Of a DNA stretch of 64,000 nt, positions 42,051-50,427 are shown piece by piece. The DNA lies in contig OY762937.1 in the NCBI GenBank assembly GCA_963667005.1, forward strand, positions 1,364,001 through 1,428,000. The letters are read 5' to 3'. Position numbers and translations under genes: made by a program. Numbering within the stretch: position 1 is the stretch's first letter; every line of letters begins with the position of its first letter. This stretch comes from G963662605 sp963667005. Lineage in GTDB: Bacteria; Bacteroidota; Ignavibacteria; Ignavibacteriales; Ignavibacteriaceae. The notes beneath the pieces were generated by a model, which was not told the origin of the DNA, made no database searches, and worked only from the letters and a program-made list of their open reading frames with translations.

Positions 42051-42235
42051 AATAGAACGCGGATGACACTGATGACACGGATTTTCACTGAACCTTTTTA
42101 TTAGCCGCAAAGCCACTGAAATGAGGCTTTTAGAGCAGGTTAGTAAATACAAGTATGCGTAGGAATAGATAACCCCCACGTAGTGGGGGTTATTAATAAT
42201 ATTAATCTGTGTTTATCAGTGTTATCTGTGTTCAA
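42051..42235. repeat. R4 inverted repeat pair around a small perfect hairpin
   Basis: The left arm (caatagaacgcggatgacac..., 42051-42092) and right arm (attaatctgtgtttatcagtgttatctgtgttca, 42203-42235) are inverted R4 units. Between them lies AACCCCCAC-gta-GTGGGGGTT (42171-42191), followed by attaat. It is located between the subtilase start and the dsbD end, both minus strand, so unlike other pairs it is not between convergent genes. Confidence 0.65.
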
Positions 42236-42262
42236 TTTCGGAATTTGAGACCGCTTCTTCTT

Positions 42263-42336
42263 CGTAGGTTGATTCTCCGAATCGACCATGCTGATTTACC
42301 TTGATTGGGGACGACTCAGAGAATCATCCTACAAAT
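42263..42336. repeat. Palindromic repeat pair, family R2, copy B
   Basis: GGTTGATTC-tcc-GAATCGACC (42267-42287) and GGACGACTC-aga-GAATCATCC (42309-42329), with complementary flanks cgtagg and cctacaaat, match copy A at 4365-4457 in design. It adjoins the dsbD stop codon and may end its mRNA. Confidence 0.65.
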
Positions 42337-44090
42337 CACTTGGCGGATTTTAAAGTACCGACAAACTCAGCAGGCTTTACGAATCCAGTTATGCGTGCGA
42401 CTTCTTTACCTGATGCGTCAATTATCAGCACTGTCGGTACACCGACAATTTTAAATTCATTGCGCAGTTTTTCAACTTCCGGCGAAACGGATTTTGTCAT
42501 ATCTGCTTTGAGCGCTTTAAATCGTTTGCTTTCTTTAATAACGGCATCATCCGAGAAAGTTTCTTTGTCCAGTTCTTTACACGGGATACACCAGTCGGCA
42601 TAAAAATCAATGATCATCGGAGATTTACCGAGAGCAGCACTGTATTCTGCCGGAGTATATTTCGACCATTCGATTGATTTTTCTTTAGTCGGTATGAGCA
42701 TAATCACCGCGGAGATGACGACCCCGATTGCAAATATAATGCGGAAAGTCTTAAATCCTTTTAGATTATTTCCAGCCTTTTCAAATATCAATAAGTATGC
42801 GCCGGCAATAAGCATGTATACTGGAAGCAGATATCCTGAAATTGATTTCGGGAATAACGGCAGTGCAAAGTACAGAGCCATGCCGAGCAAAACGAAACCG
42901 AAAATGTGTTTTACTGCATCCATCCAAACGCCGGAGCGTGGAAGTTTTTTAATTTTACCGGAGAACAATGCGAGCACGAAATACGGGGTTCCTAATCCGA
43001 GTGCGAGGAAGAAGAACAACAAAAACCCTTTGAGCGGATCGCCGATTGCCGCGACATATGTTACGAGTCCTAACACAAACGGACCGATACATGGTGCGGC
43101 AACAATACCCATTGTCAAACCCATGAAGAACGCGCCGAATAAACCTGATTTCGAATCGCCTGCTTTTTCCATAAGCGAATCAGGCAGTTTAAACTCATAC
43201 ACACCGAACATACTGAGTGAAAGAGCAATAAGAACTCCGACAATGGCAACAATAACAAACGGACTCTGCATGAGCGAGCCGAATACTGCACCGCTGAGTG
43301 CAGTTACCACACCAACCACTGAATACGTTATTGCGATACCGATAAGATAAAGGAATCCCATCATCGCGAGACGCTTTGTGCTGCCTTCGCTTTGTCCGCC
43401 GAAAAATCCGATTGTAACAGGAATAAGCGGATAAACACAAGGCGTAAGATTAAGCGCGAGCCCGCCAAAGAATACTAACAGCAAACTCAACCAGATGCTG
43501 CTGCTTTGCAATGTGTCATTAAGAGAGCCGCTGTCTTTTGTCTCTGCTGGTGTGCTTAGCTTAGTAAAAATATCCTGATTGATTGATGATTCGGCGGATG
43601 CTTTATCAACAATGGTAATGTGAATCGTATCTTTAATATCTTTAGGAGGCATACAGGTGGCGTTGTTGCAAGACTGATATCCGAGGTTAACAACGACGAT
43701 GTAATCACCGGGTTGTGCACCATCACTGATTTTCAGTGTACCCTGAATAAACACTTCTCCTTCAAAAACAGAAACCGGTTTATCTGAAAAGCCAAGGACG
43801 ATATCCTGCGCTTTTGGATAAGTTACGGAATTAAGGGATGCAATATTCTTATCTGATGAGGCAGTAAGTTCTGTGGCAATAAGAAAATCATCTTTGGGTT
43901 TATTCGAATTGATGTGCCAGCCTTTTTCAACGGTTGTCTTAACGGCAAGTTTAATTGTACTGCCGGCGTGTACTTTATCCGAAGACACATATGCTTTGAT
44001 GGATGCATACTGTTTGTCAACACCTGTCTGTGCTGTAGCTGCGCTGATTGCTATCAACGCAAAAAATATACTATATAAAAATCGTTTCAT
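42336..44090 (-). CDS. dsbD: Thiol:disulfide interchange protein DsbD
   Basis: Moves reducing power from cytoplasmic thioredoxin across the inner membrane. Signal peptide MKRFLYSIFFALIAISAATAQ. The periplasmic alpha domain (about 25-170) has its redox pair in SCNNATCMPP. The eight-helix beta domain carries cysteines in LNLTPCVYPLIP and AAPCIGPFV. The C-terminal thioredoxin gamma domain has DWCIPCKELDKETF, the CxxC pair. At 584 residues it is full length. The ATG at 44090 has a Shine-Dalgarno (ggaga) and overlaps the nadE stop by one base (TAATG), so translation is coupled to nadE. Substrates would be DsbC-, cytochrome-c-maturation- or TlpA-type proteins. Confidence 0.95.
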   Translation of the reverse strand: MKRFLYSIFFALIAISAATAQTGVDKQYASIKAYVSSDKVHAGSTIKLAVKTTVEKGWHINSNKPKDDFLIATELTASSDKNIASLNSVTYPKAQDIVLGFSDKPVSVFEGEVFIQGTLKISDGAQPGDYIVVVNLGYQSCNNATCMPPKDIKDTIHITIVDKASAESSINQDIFTKLSTPAETKDSGSLNDTLQSSSIWLSLLLVFFGGLALNLTPCVYPLIPVTIGFFGGQSEGSTKRLAMMGFLYLIGIAITYSVVGVVTALSGAVFGSLMQSPFVIVAIVGVLIALSLSMFGVYEFKLPDSLMEKAGDSKSGLFGAFFMGLTMGIVAAPCIGPFVLGLVTYVAAIGDPLKGFLLFFFLALGLGTPYFVLALFSGKIKKLPRSGVWMDAVKHIFGFVLLGMALYFALPLFPKSISGYLLPVYMLIAGAYLLIFEKAGNNLKGFKTFRIIFAIGVVISAVIMLIPTKEKSIEWSKYTPAEYSAALGKSPMIIDFYADWCIPCKELDKETFSDDAVIKESKRFKALKADMTKSVSPEVEKLRNEFKIVGVPTVLIIDASGKEVARITGFVKPAEFVGTLKSAK

Positions 44091-45727
44091 TATCTTCTCC
44101 AACCTTGAACTATGGGGTATCTTCTGCCATAGCCGAAAGCTTTATATGATACTCTAAGTGCCGGTGCTGCCTGCTTGCGTTTGAACTCGTTCATATCAAC
44201 CAAGCGTAACATCTTTTTCACAGTTTCCGGTTCGGGTACTTCGGCAACAATCTCGTCGTATTCTTTGTTCTCCTCGAGATATGCACGCAGAATTGTATCG
44301 AGCACCGGATATGGCGGTAAACTATCCTGATCGGTCTGATTCGGACGAAGTTCCGCAGATGGAGCTTTCTCGATAATCTCGTGCGGGATAATTTCCTTTT
44401 CACGGTTAATGTAATTGCTTATTCTATATATGTCGGTTTTATACACATCTGCAATAACCGCGAGTCCTCCGCACATATCACCGTATAAAGTGCAGTATCC
44501 CGTTGCCAGTTCCGATTTATTTCCCGTCGTCAGTAACATATAGCCGAGCTTATTCGCAATTGCCATTAATGTTACTCCGCGAACGCGTGATTGAATGTTC
44601 TCTTCGGTCGTATCTTCTTTACGGTCTCCGAAATGAGGCGACACCGAATTAATTAATTCATCTACTGCTGGTTGGATGCTGATTTGCGCGTGTGAGATTC
44701 CAAGATTTTTCACCAATTTTATTGAGTCGCTGATACTGCCGTCACTGGAATATTTGGATGGAAGAAGAACAACGTGGACATTCTCCGGTCCGAGCGCCTT
44801 TGCGGCGAAATAGGCAACGATTGCCGAATCAATGCCTCCGCTCAATCCGAGCAGGGCTTTTTTGAATCTCATTTTTACAAAGTAATCCCGGATGCCGAAT
44901 ATGAGTGCGTCGTGAACTTCTTCTTCAAACGAACGTTCTATCGAATCAATTTCGTCATACTGTTCTTTCGTGTCGAACATAAACGCATCCTCTGCAAAGA
45001 CTTTTCCGGCTTTTACTAATCTGCCTTTACCATCGAAACATAAACTTGCGCCATCAAAGATGAGATCGGTCTGTGTAGCGGCACAGCAAACGTATGCCAG
45101 AGGGACAGTGTCTTTCGAGCATAACGCTTGCAGCATCTGTCTGCGCTCTTCGCGCTTGCCGAATGAATATGGGCTCGCGGAAATATTTATTAATACGGAT
45201 GCACCTTGCTGGATTAGTCTTTCAACCGGGTCATTTAAATATAAGCGGTGCTTCCAGTAATCTTTGTCATTCCATATATCTTCGCAGATTGAAATGCCGA
45301 GTTTCTCTCCTTTGAACTCATACACCGAAACACTTTTAGAAGGCTCAAAATAACGCATCTCATCAAACACGTCATAGTTCGGAATTAACGTTTTATGCTG
45401 GATGAATTGTATTTCGCCGTCGTGGCAAAGAATTGCCGAGTTATATAGATTTGTGCCTATGGCATCATCATCTTCGTCAATGGAGCCGAAGAGCAGGCCG
45501 ACTCCGCCTGTAGCTGCCGCAAGTTCTTTTGCCGCTTTGTGCACGGTACCGCGGAAACCTTTTTTCTCTACGAGATCGAGCGGGGGATAACCGAGCAGGG
45601 CAAGTTCGGGACATACAACGATGTCTGCACCAGCGTCAATACCTTCATAATATAGATCAAGAATTTTATTCTTATTACCTTCAATATCCCCGATAATGGG
45701 GTTCATTTGTCCGACAAAGATTTTCAT
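44090..45727 (-). CDS. nadE: Glutamine-dependent NAD+ synthetase
   Basis: Last step of NAD synthesis: amidates deamido-NAD with ammonia from glutamine, using ATP. The N-terminal nitrilase-like glutaminase domain (residues 1-260) has VCPELALLGYPPLDLV (catalytic Glu), the Lys in HKTLIPNYDVFDE and the nucleophile Cys in GISICEDIW. The C-terminal synthetase domain has the PP-loop LLGLSGGIDSAIVAYFA and LLTTGNKSELATGYCTLYGDMCGG. At about 545 residues it is the normal two-domain length. The ATG at 45727 gives the usual MKIFVGQMNP start; an ATG two codons earlier (45733) is also possible. Confidence 0.95.
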   Translation of the reverse strand: MKIFVGQMNPIIGDIEGNKNKILDLYYEGIDAGADIVVCPELALLGYPPLDLVEKKGFRGTVHKAAKELAAATGGVGLLFGSIDEDDDAIGTNLYNSAILCHDGEIQFIQHKTLIPNYDVFDEMRYFEPSKSVSVYEFKGEKLGISICEDIWNDKDYWKHRLYLNDPVERLIQQGASVLINISASPYSFGKREERRQMLQALCSKDTVPLAYVCCAATQTDLIFDGASLCFDGKGRLVKAGKVFAEDAFMFDTKEQYDEIDSIERSFEEEVHDALIFGIRDYFVKMRFKKALLGLSGGIDSAIVAYFAAKALGPENVHVVLLPSKYSSDGSISDSIKLVKNLGISHAQISIQPAVDELINSVSPHFGDRKEDTTEENIQSRVRGVTLMAIANKLGYMLLTTGNKSELATGYCTLYGDMCGGLAVIADVYKTDIYRISNYINREKEIIPHEIIEKAPSAELRPNQTDQDSLPPYPVLDTILRAYLEENKEYDEIVAEVPEPETVKKMLRLVDMNEFKRKQAAPALRVSYKAFGYGRRYPIVQGWRR

Positions 45728-45785
45728 ATGCATCAGAATTATTAATCAATTACGAAAAATAGCAATTTTTTGCATGAGACATAAA

Positions 45786-46061
45786 TTCCTAACCCATGAC
45801 CCAGAAGTGTGTTGCACAATTCTTCGTATTTGGTTTTTACCTTCTGAAGTAAAAACCGAACCCATACCTCGCGAGCTCGGCAACTGCCCTCGCCACCTAA
45901 ATTAAAGCCAAAACAGTATCTTCGGGCTCTCCCCTCTCTTAGCAAGAGAGGGGACGGGGGTGAGTTCACTTTAAAATTGACTTATGCGAGATACTCTAAA
46001 GTACCATGTTAGTTATAGACTGCTTCTTTCCCAGCCCATGACTTAAGTCATGGGCTGGGAA
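45786..46061. mobile_element. MITE-like composite repeat element, copy 3 of family R3
   Basis: A non-coding block of about 276 bases between divergent genes. The ends ttcctaacccatgac (45787-45801) and gtcatgggctgggaa (46047-46061) form imperfect terminal inverted repeats. The interior contains cgccacctaaattaaagcc, the CCCCTCTCTT-agc-AAGAGAGGGG hairpin and gggggtgagttcactttaaaatt, all shared with 50237-50427 and, inverted, with 57774-57907. The right end is a perfect 34-base palindrome (46028-46061, centre cttaag). No transposase gene is present, so it would be non-autonomous. Confidence 0.6.
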
Positions 46062-46145
46062 TAGAATCTGCTATATTTCCTTTTTGTTATTCTTTGCGTG
46101 TGTGGTTATTTTGATAAATCGTATTATTTAATTCATGGAACCATA

Positions 46146-47057
46146 ATGAACAGACGCGATTTCTTTAAAAATGCAGGCATTGCCGGGGCATCGGCAGCAG
46201 CATTTCTTTCTCTCGGCAAATTAGGCAAGGCGATTGCCAATACTTTAGCTATGAACACACTGTATGATCTTGTTAATCTTAGCGGAAATGAGCCTGCAAA
46301 GATGTTCGAGAAGGGTATAGCGCAGCTCGGGGGCATGAGAAAATTTGTTAAAAAGAATTCCGTCGTCGCCGTTGTTCCGGATATCGGATGGGATGCCGCG
46401 CCTGAAAGCGGTGCAGACACAAATCCGGATTTAGTGAAAAAGATTGTTGAAATGTGCCGTAAGTCCGGAGCGAAAGAAGTGCTTGTGCTTAGCTATACAT
46501 ATGATAACTGGAAGGCGGCTTACAAACATAGCGGTATAGAAAAAGCAGTAAAAGATGCAGGCGGAAAATTAGTCCTGGCTGATAAAGAAGAATACTATAC
46601 CGAGGTGGCAATTCCTAACGGTAGAAGTTTGAAAAAAGCCAAAGTGCATGATGTCGTATTAAAGGCGGATGTTCTTATCAATGTCCCGGTCATGAAAGCG
46701 AATTATCAAACTCGCGTTTCAGCGGCTATGCAAAACCTTATGGGAGTCGTATGGGACGGGCATACCTGGTATCGTAACGATGTGCATCAATGCATTGCTG
46801 ATTTCGCTGCATTCAAACGCCCGAATTTAAATGTTGTTGACGCGTTCGCTGTAATTAAAAAGAACGGACCGAGAGGCATGTTTGCTGAGGATGTGGTGCA
46901 AATGCATAAACAATTCATGTCGGCGGATATTGTCGCTGTTGATGCCGCGGCTGTCAAAGCCTTTGGAGAGGTGCCGGACTCAATCAGATATTTGCGGCTT
47001 GCGAAAGAAGCGAATCTGGGTAAATACGACGTAAAAAAAATCGACCTCGCACTTTAA
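46146..47057 (+). CDS. DUF362 domain protein with Tat signal
   Basis: A 303-residue exported protein. MNRRDFFKNAGIAGASAAAFLSLGKLGKA is a twin-arginine signal (RRDFF), so it is exported folded, often with a cofactor. The body matches DUF362: VAVVPDIGWDAAPESGADTNPDLVKKIVEMCRKSGAKEVLVLSY, DVLINVPVMKAN, QTRVSAAMQNLMGVV and VVDAFAVIKKNGPRG. Many DUF362 proteins carry a C-terminal ferredoxin part; no CxxCxxC cluster is visible here, so this one lacks the Fe-S module. The biochemical role is unknown. The ATG at 46146 is chosen because the RR motif must be N-terminal. Confidence 0.85.
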   Translation: MNRRDFFKNAGIAGASAAAFLSLGKLGKAIANTLAMNTLYDLVNLSGNEPAKMFEKGIAQLGGMRKFVKKNSVVAVVPDIGWDAAPESGADTNPDLVKKIVEMCRKSGAKEVLVLSYTYDNWKAAYKHSGIEKAVKDAGGKLVLADKEEYYTEVAIPNGRSLKKAKVHDVVLKADVLINVPVMKANYQTRVSAAMQNLMGVVWDGHTWYRNDVHQCIADFAAFKRPNLNVVDAFAVIKKNGPRGMFAEDVVQMHKQFMSADIVAVDAAAVKAFGEVPDSIRYLRLAKEANLGKYDVKKIDLAL

Positions 47058-47060
47058 GGC

Positions 47061-47169
47061 AATAGAACGCGGATGACACTGATAACACGGATTTTCACGG
47101 ATCATATTTTTATTCTGAAATAAATATATTCGTCTTTATCTGTGTTATCTGTATCATCCGTGTTCTATT
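47061..47169. repeat. R4 inverted repeat pair between convergent genes
   Basis: The left arm (aatagaacgcggatgacact..., 47061-47102) and right arm (tttatctgtgttatctgtatcatccgtgttctatt, 47134-47169) pair as a long hairpin with a 30-base AT-rich loop. It fills the gap between the DUF362 and tex genes. Confidence 0.7.
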
Positions 47170-47175
47170 GGGACT

Positions 47176-49368
47176 TTACATTTTCATGGTGAGTGAGATG
47201 CGTTTGCGGTTAACGTCAACTTCGAGAATCATCACATCTACAATATCTCCAACATTCAAAAATTCCAGCGGATTCTTAACGAATTTCTGAGCAGAGAACT
47301 GCGAAATATGCAGCAGGGCATCCTGTTTTACACCGATATCAACAAATGCACCGAAATCAACAACGTTGCGGACAGTACCTTTTAAACGCATGTTCGGTTT
47401 CAAATCTTCCATTTTTAAAACATCGCTGCGAAGAATTGGTAGGGGGATGTCCTCACGTGGATCGCGACCCGGCTTCTTCAGGTTTTCAATAATATCCTGC
47501 AGCGTCGGTTCGCCAACTCCAACTTCTCCGGCGATTTTCTTTGTGCCTTTATTCTTTACAAAGAAATCAATCAATCCCATTGAATCTTTGAGCGATGTCA
47601 AATTAAGATTGAACATAGTAAGGAGTTTTGTCGCGGCATCATATGATTCCGGATGGATGAATGTGTTATCAAGCGGATTTTCGCCGCCGGGGACTTTCAA
47701 AAATCCTGCTGCCTGTTCGTAGGTTTTTTCGCCAACACCGCTCACTTCGAGAATCTCTTCGCGTTTATTGAACCTTCCCTTTTTCTCTCTGTATTTAACG
47801 ATGCTTTCGGCTAATTTTTTATTTAAGCCGGAAACATACATTAACAGCGGAGCGGATGCTGTGTTAACGTCAACGCCAACATAGTTCACGCAGCTGATAA
47901 CGACATCGTCGAGCTTTTTTGCAAGGAGTTTCTGGTCCACATCATGCTGATATAAACCGACGCCGATTGATTTCGGATCAATCTTCACCAATTCCGATAG
48001 CGGATCAAGTACCCGGCGCGCGATTGAAATATTGCCGCGCTGACTTGCTTCCAAATCCGGGAACTCGCGTTTTGCTAATTCCGATGCTGAGTAAACCGAT
48101 GCACCTGCTTCATTAACGATAATGTATTTACATGGCAGCTTGTTCTCGCTGATCATTTCAGCAACAAGAAATTCAGTTTCGCGGCTTGCAGTACCGTTGC
48201 CCATCGCGACGAGTTCAACTTTATATTTATCAATAAGCTTTTTCAACACCGTTTTTGCTTCGGTACTTCTGTTCTGTGGCGGATGCGGGTAGATGGTCGC
48301 ACCCTCAAGATATTTACCTGTTGCATCAATGATTGCAACTTTACATCCCGAGTAAAAACCGGGATCAATGCCGAGAATAATTTTATTGCTCAGAGGTGGT
48401 TGTAATAAAAGCTGACGGAGATTGTTCGCGAATATTTCAATCGCGTGCAATTCGGCTTCGGTAGTTAAAATATTACGGACTTCCTTTTCAACCGAGGGAA
48501 GGATAAGTCTCTTGCACGAATCCTTAACCGTATCGGAGATGATCTCATCGAAGAATGTTTCTCTGTGTTTGAGGAACAATCCTTTTACCTGAGCGCGGAG
48601 AGTTTCATCGTCAAAATTGAGCGACACCTTTAAAAACTTTTCAGCTTCGCCGCGATTCAAAGCGAGTACCTGATAGCCTTTTATCTTTTTAATATCAATG
48701 TTGAACTCATAGTATATTTTATATACTTCTTTCTTTTCTTTATCGAGAACTTTCTCGTTCGTCACGCCTTTTAAAGAATCATCTTCACGCTTTGCAGAAC
48801 CTATGGTAGAATCCTGCTGTAAAAATTCGCGGACGGTCTTACGGACATCTGCGTCTTCGCTGATGATTTCGGCTATGATATCTTTGGCTCCCTGCAGGGC
48901 TTCTTCAACTGTTTCAACGCCAAGTTCCGGATTGATAAATTCAGCCAGTTTGGTGTTGAAATCGCCGGAGAAATCCGGATTCTCAATAATAAACATCGCG
49001 AGCGGTTCAAGTCCTTTTGCTTTTGCAATGGTGCCTCTTGTCTTGCGCTTCGGTTTGTAGGGGAGATAGAGATCTTCGAGCTCCTGTAATTTTGTGCACG
49101 CGTCAATTTTAGCATTAAGCTCATCGGTCATTTTACCCTGCTCTTCAATGCTCTTGCGTATCGTGTCCTTACGGTCGTTGAGGATTATTAAATAATTATT
49201 TCGATCCTCGATATTCCGAAGCTGTTCTTCATCAAGTCCTTCCGTGCGTTCTTTACGATACCGCGCGATAAAAGGAATCGTAGCTCCTTCCGCGAGCATC
49301 TCAAGTACTGCGGCGACTTGTTGACTTCTGAGTGATAATTCTTCGGCAATAATGACGGGGTAATTCAT
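47176..49368 (-). CDS. tex: Tex-family RNA-binding transcription accessory protein
   Basis: A 730-residue Tex (YhgF) protein that binds nucleic acid and associates with transcription and RNA processing. Order of parts: N-terminal helical domain with PFIARYRKERTEGLDEEQLR, YqgF/RuvC-like domain (ILGIDPGFYSGCKVAII, in which catalytic residues are usually degenerate), helix-hairpin-helix units (YVGVDVNTASAPLLMYVSGL, RFNKREEILEVSGVGEKTYEQAAGFL) and a C-terminal S1 domain (LKGTVRNVVDFGAFVDIGVKQDALLHISQ). The ATG at 49368 is preceded by ggag at good spacing and matches typical Tex starts; the ATG at 49383 is less likely. Confidence 0.95.
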   Translation of the reverse strand: MNYPVIIAEELSLRSQQVAAVLEMLAEGATIPFIARYRKERTEGLDEEQLRNIEDRNNYLIILNDRKDTIRKSIEEQGKMTDELNAKIDACTKLQELEDLYLPYKPKRKTRGTIAKAKGLEPLAMFIIENPDFSGDFNTKLAEFINPELGVETVEEALQGAKDIIAEIISEDADVRKTVREFLQQDSTIGSAKREDDSLKGVTNEKVLDKEKKEVYKIYYEFNIDIKKIKGYQVLALNRGEAEKFLKVSLNFDDETLRAQVKGLFLKHRETFFDEIISDTVKDSCKRLILPSVEKEVRNILTTEAELHAIEIFANNLRQLLLQPPLSNKIILGIDPGFYSGCKVAIIDATGKYLEGATIYPHPPQNRSTEAKTVLKKLIDKYKVELVAMGNGTASRETEFLVAEMISENKLPCKYIIVNEAGASVYSASELAKREFPDLEASQRGNISIARRVLDPLSELVKIDPKSIGVGLYQHDVDQKLLAKKLDDVVISCVNYVGVDVNTASAPLLMYVSGLNKKLAESIVKYREKKGRFNKREEILEVSGVGEKTYEQAAGFLKVPGGENPLDNTFIHPESYDAATKLLTMFNLNLTSLKDSMGLIDFFVKNKGTKKIAGEVGVGEPTLQDIIENLKKPGRDPREDIPLPILRSDVLKMEDLKPNMRLKGTVRNVVDFGAFVDIGVKQDALLHISQFSAQKFVKNPLEFLNVGDIVDVMILEVDVNRKRISLTMKM

Positions 49369-49388
49369 GTATAACTGCTCCATAGATG

Positions 49389-49428
49389 TAACAAAGAAAA
49401 AGAGGCTGACTCTGGTGAATCAACCTCT
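49389..49428 (-). terminator. Intrinsic terminator of lemA
   Basis: On the minus strand GAGGTTGATTC pairs with GAgTCAGCCTC and is followed by TTTTTCTTT. It sits between the lemA stop and the tex start, so tex likely has its own promoter here. Confidence 0.65.
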
Positions 49429-49471
49429 TCGCGATTATAAAAACGAATGTATTAGATGTGTTCTACCTTAA

Positions 49472-50077
49472 CTAAAAATCAACTTTGGGGGCGTTCTCTG
49501 CGCCTGCAGCTGCCTGGAAGTATGGTTTCTCTTTAAATCCGATGATATTTGCGATGATAACGGTCGGAAATTGTTTAATCTGATTATTGTAAACATTAAC
49601 GGCATCATTATAATTATTCCGGGAATATTTAATTCTGTTTTCGGTTCCTTCCAGCTGAGCTTGAAGCTGCTGAAAATTTTCACTGGCTTTCAGATTAGGG
49701 TAATTTTCTACAGTAGCGAGCAGACGGCTTAATGCACCGCCCAACTGTCCTTGAGCTTGTTGGAACCTTTGGAATGCGGCAGGATCATTAAGCACCTCTT
49801 TAGTTACCTGAAGTGAACCAACTTTGCTGCGGGCTTCCGTTACGTCGGTGAGGACGGTCTGCTCAAATTTTGCATATCCTTTAACAGTGCTTACCAGATT
49901 GGGAATTAAGTCCGCTCTGCGTTGATAGTCCGCTTGCAGATGCGCCCATTGTTTATTCACGCTTTCGTTTAAAGTTACCAATTTATTATACGAACCAATA
50001 CCACTCATAATAACAATCAATATTCCGAATAAGAGAATTCCGGTAATTGACAGGGCTATAATCCAGCCTTTTTTCAT
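49472..50077 (-). CDS. lemA: LemA family protein
   Basis: A 201-residue membrane-anchored LemA protein: an N-terminal transmembrane helix (IIALSITGILLFGILIVIMSGIG) and then the conserved four-helix bundle beginning YNKLVTLNESVNKQWAHLQADYQRRADLIPNLVSTVKGYAKFEQTVLTDVTEARSKV, with ENYPNLKASENFQQLQAQLEGTENRIKYSRNNYNDAV. The family's role is poorly defined (envelope or stress-linked). The start has a good Shine-Dalgarno (aaggag). It is monocistronic; the TPM-domain genes that often follow lemA in Bacteroidetes are absent. Confidence 0.93.
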   Translation of the reverse strand: MKKGWIIALSITGILLFGILIVIMSGIGSYNKLVTLNESVNKQWAHLQADYQRRADLIPNLVSTVKGYAKFEQTVLTDVTEARSKVGSLQVTKEVLNDPAAFQRFQQAQGQLGGALSRLLATVENYPNLKASENFQQLQAQLEGTENRIKYSRNNYNDAVNVYNNQIKQFPTVIIANIIGFKEKPYFQAAAGAENAPKVDF

Positions 50078-50236
50078 ATATGCTCCTTAAAAGTTTCGAT
50101 TTCAAAAATATAAAATAATTTCAATAAAAGTGCATTAATTAAGACGTCCGGCAAAGTAAATCATTTAAAAACTCAACAATTCTGCCAAAACGTCAGTTGT
50201 GCTTGACGCAACGGCTGAATACCGGTTTTGGGACTT

Positions 50237-50427
50237 TTCCTAGCTCATGACCTATGAGTGTGTTGCATTTCACTTTCTGAAGCAAAACCGAACTCACCTT
50301 CACCACCTAAATTAAAGCCAAATTAGCATCCTTAGGCTCTCCCCTCTCTTGCCAAGAGAGGGGACGGGGGTGAGTTCACTTTAAAATTTACTTATGCAAC
50401 AGACACCTATGTCATGGAATAGGGATG
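50237..50427. mobile_element. MITE-like composite repeat element, copy 4 of family R3
   Basis: A non-coding block between lemA and the barrel gene, closely similar to 45786-46061. Shared tracts include gtgtgttgca, ccacctaaattaaagccaaa, ggctctcccctctctt, gccaagagaggggacggggg and tgagttcactttaaaattnacttatgc. The ends ttcctagctcatgacctatgag and cacctatgtcatggaataggga are imperfect inverted repeats. It is shorter than copy 3 because it lacks the gagctcggcaactgccc segment and the terminal perfect palindrome. The remaining 50078-50236 is AT-rich with no gene. Confidence 0.6.

Noticed and set aside
42610..43350. 246-codon plus-strand ORF inside dsbD
   Set aside because: It is antisense to a clear dsbD reading frame, has low-complexity composition and no family features; it is a shadow of the sense codon pattern.
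39361..47169. CRISPR array from recurring 35-40 base units
   Set aside because: The R4 units are widely spaced, occur in inverted pairs and have no regular spacers or cas genes.
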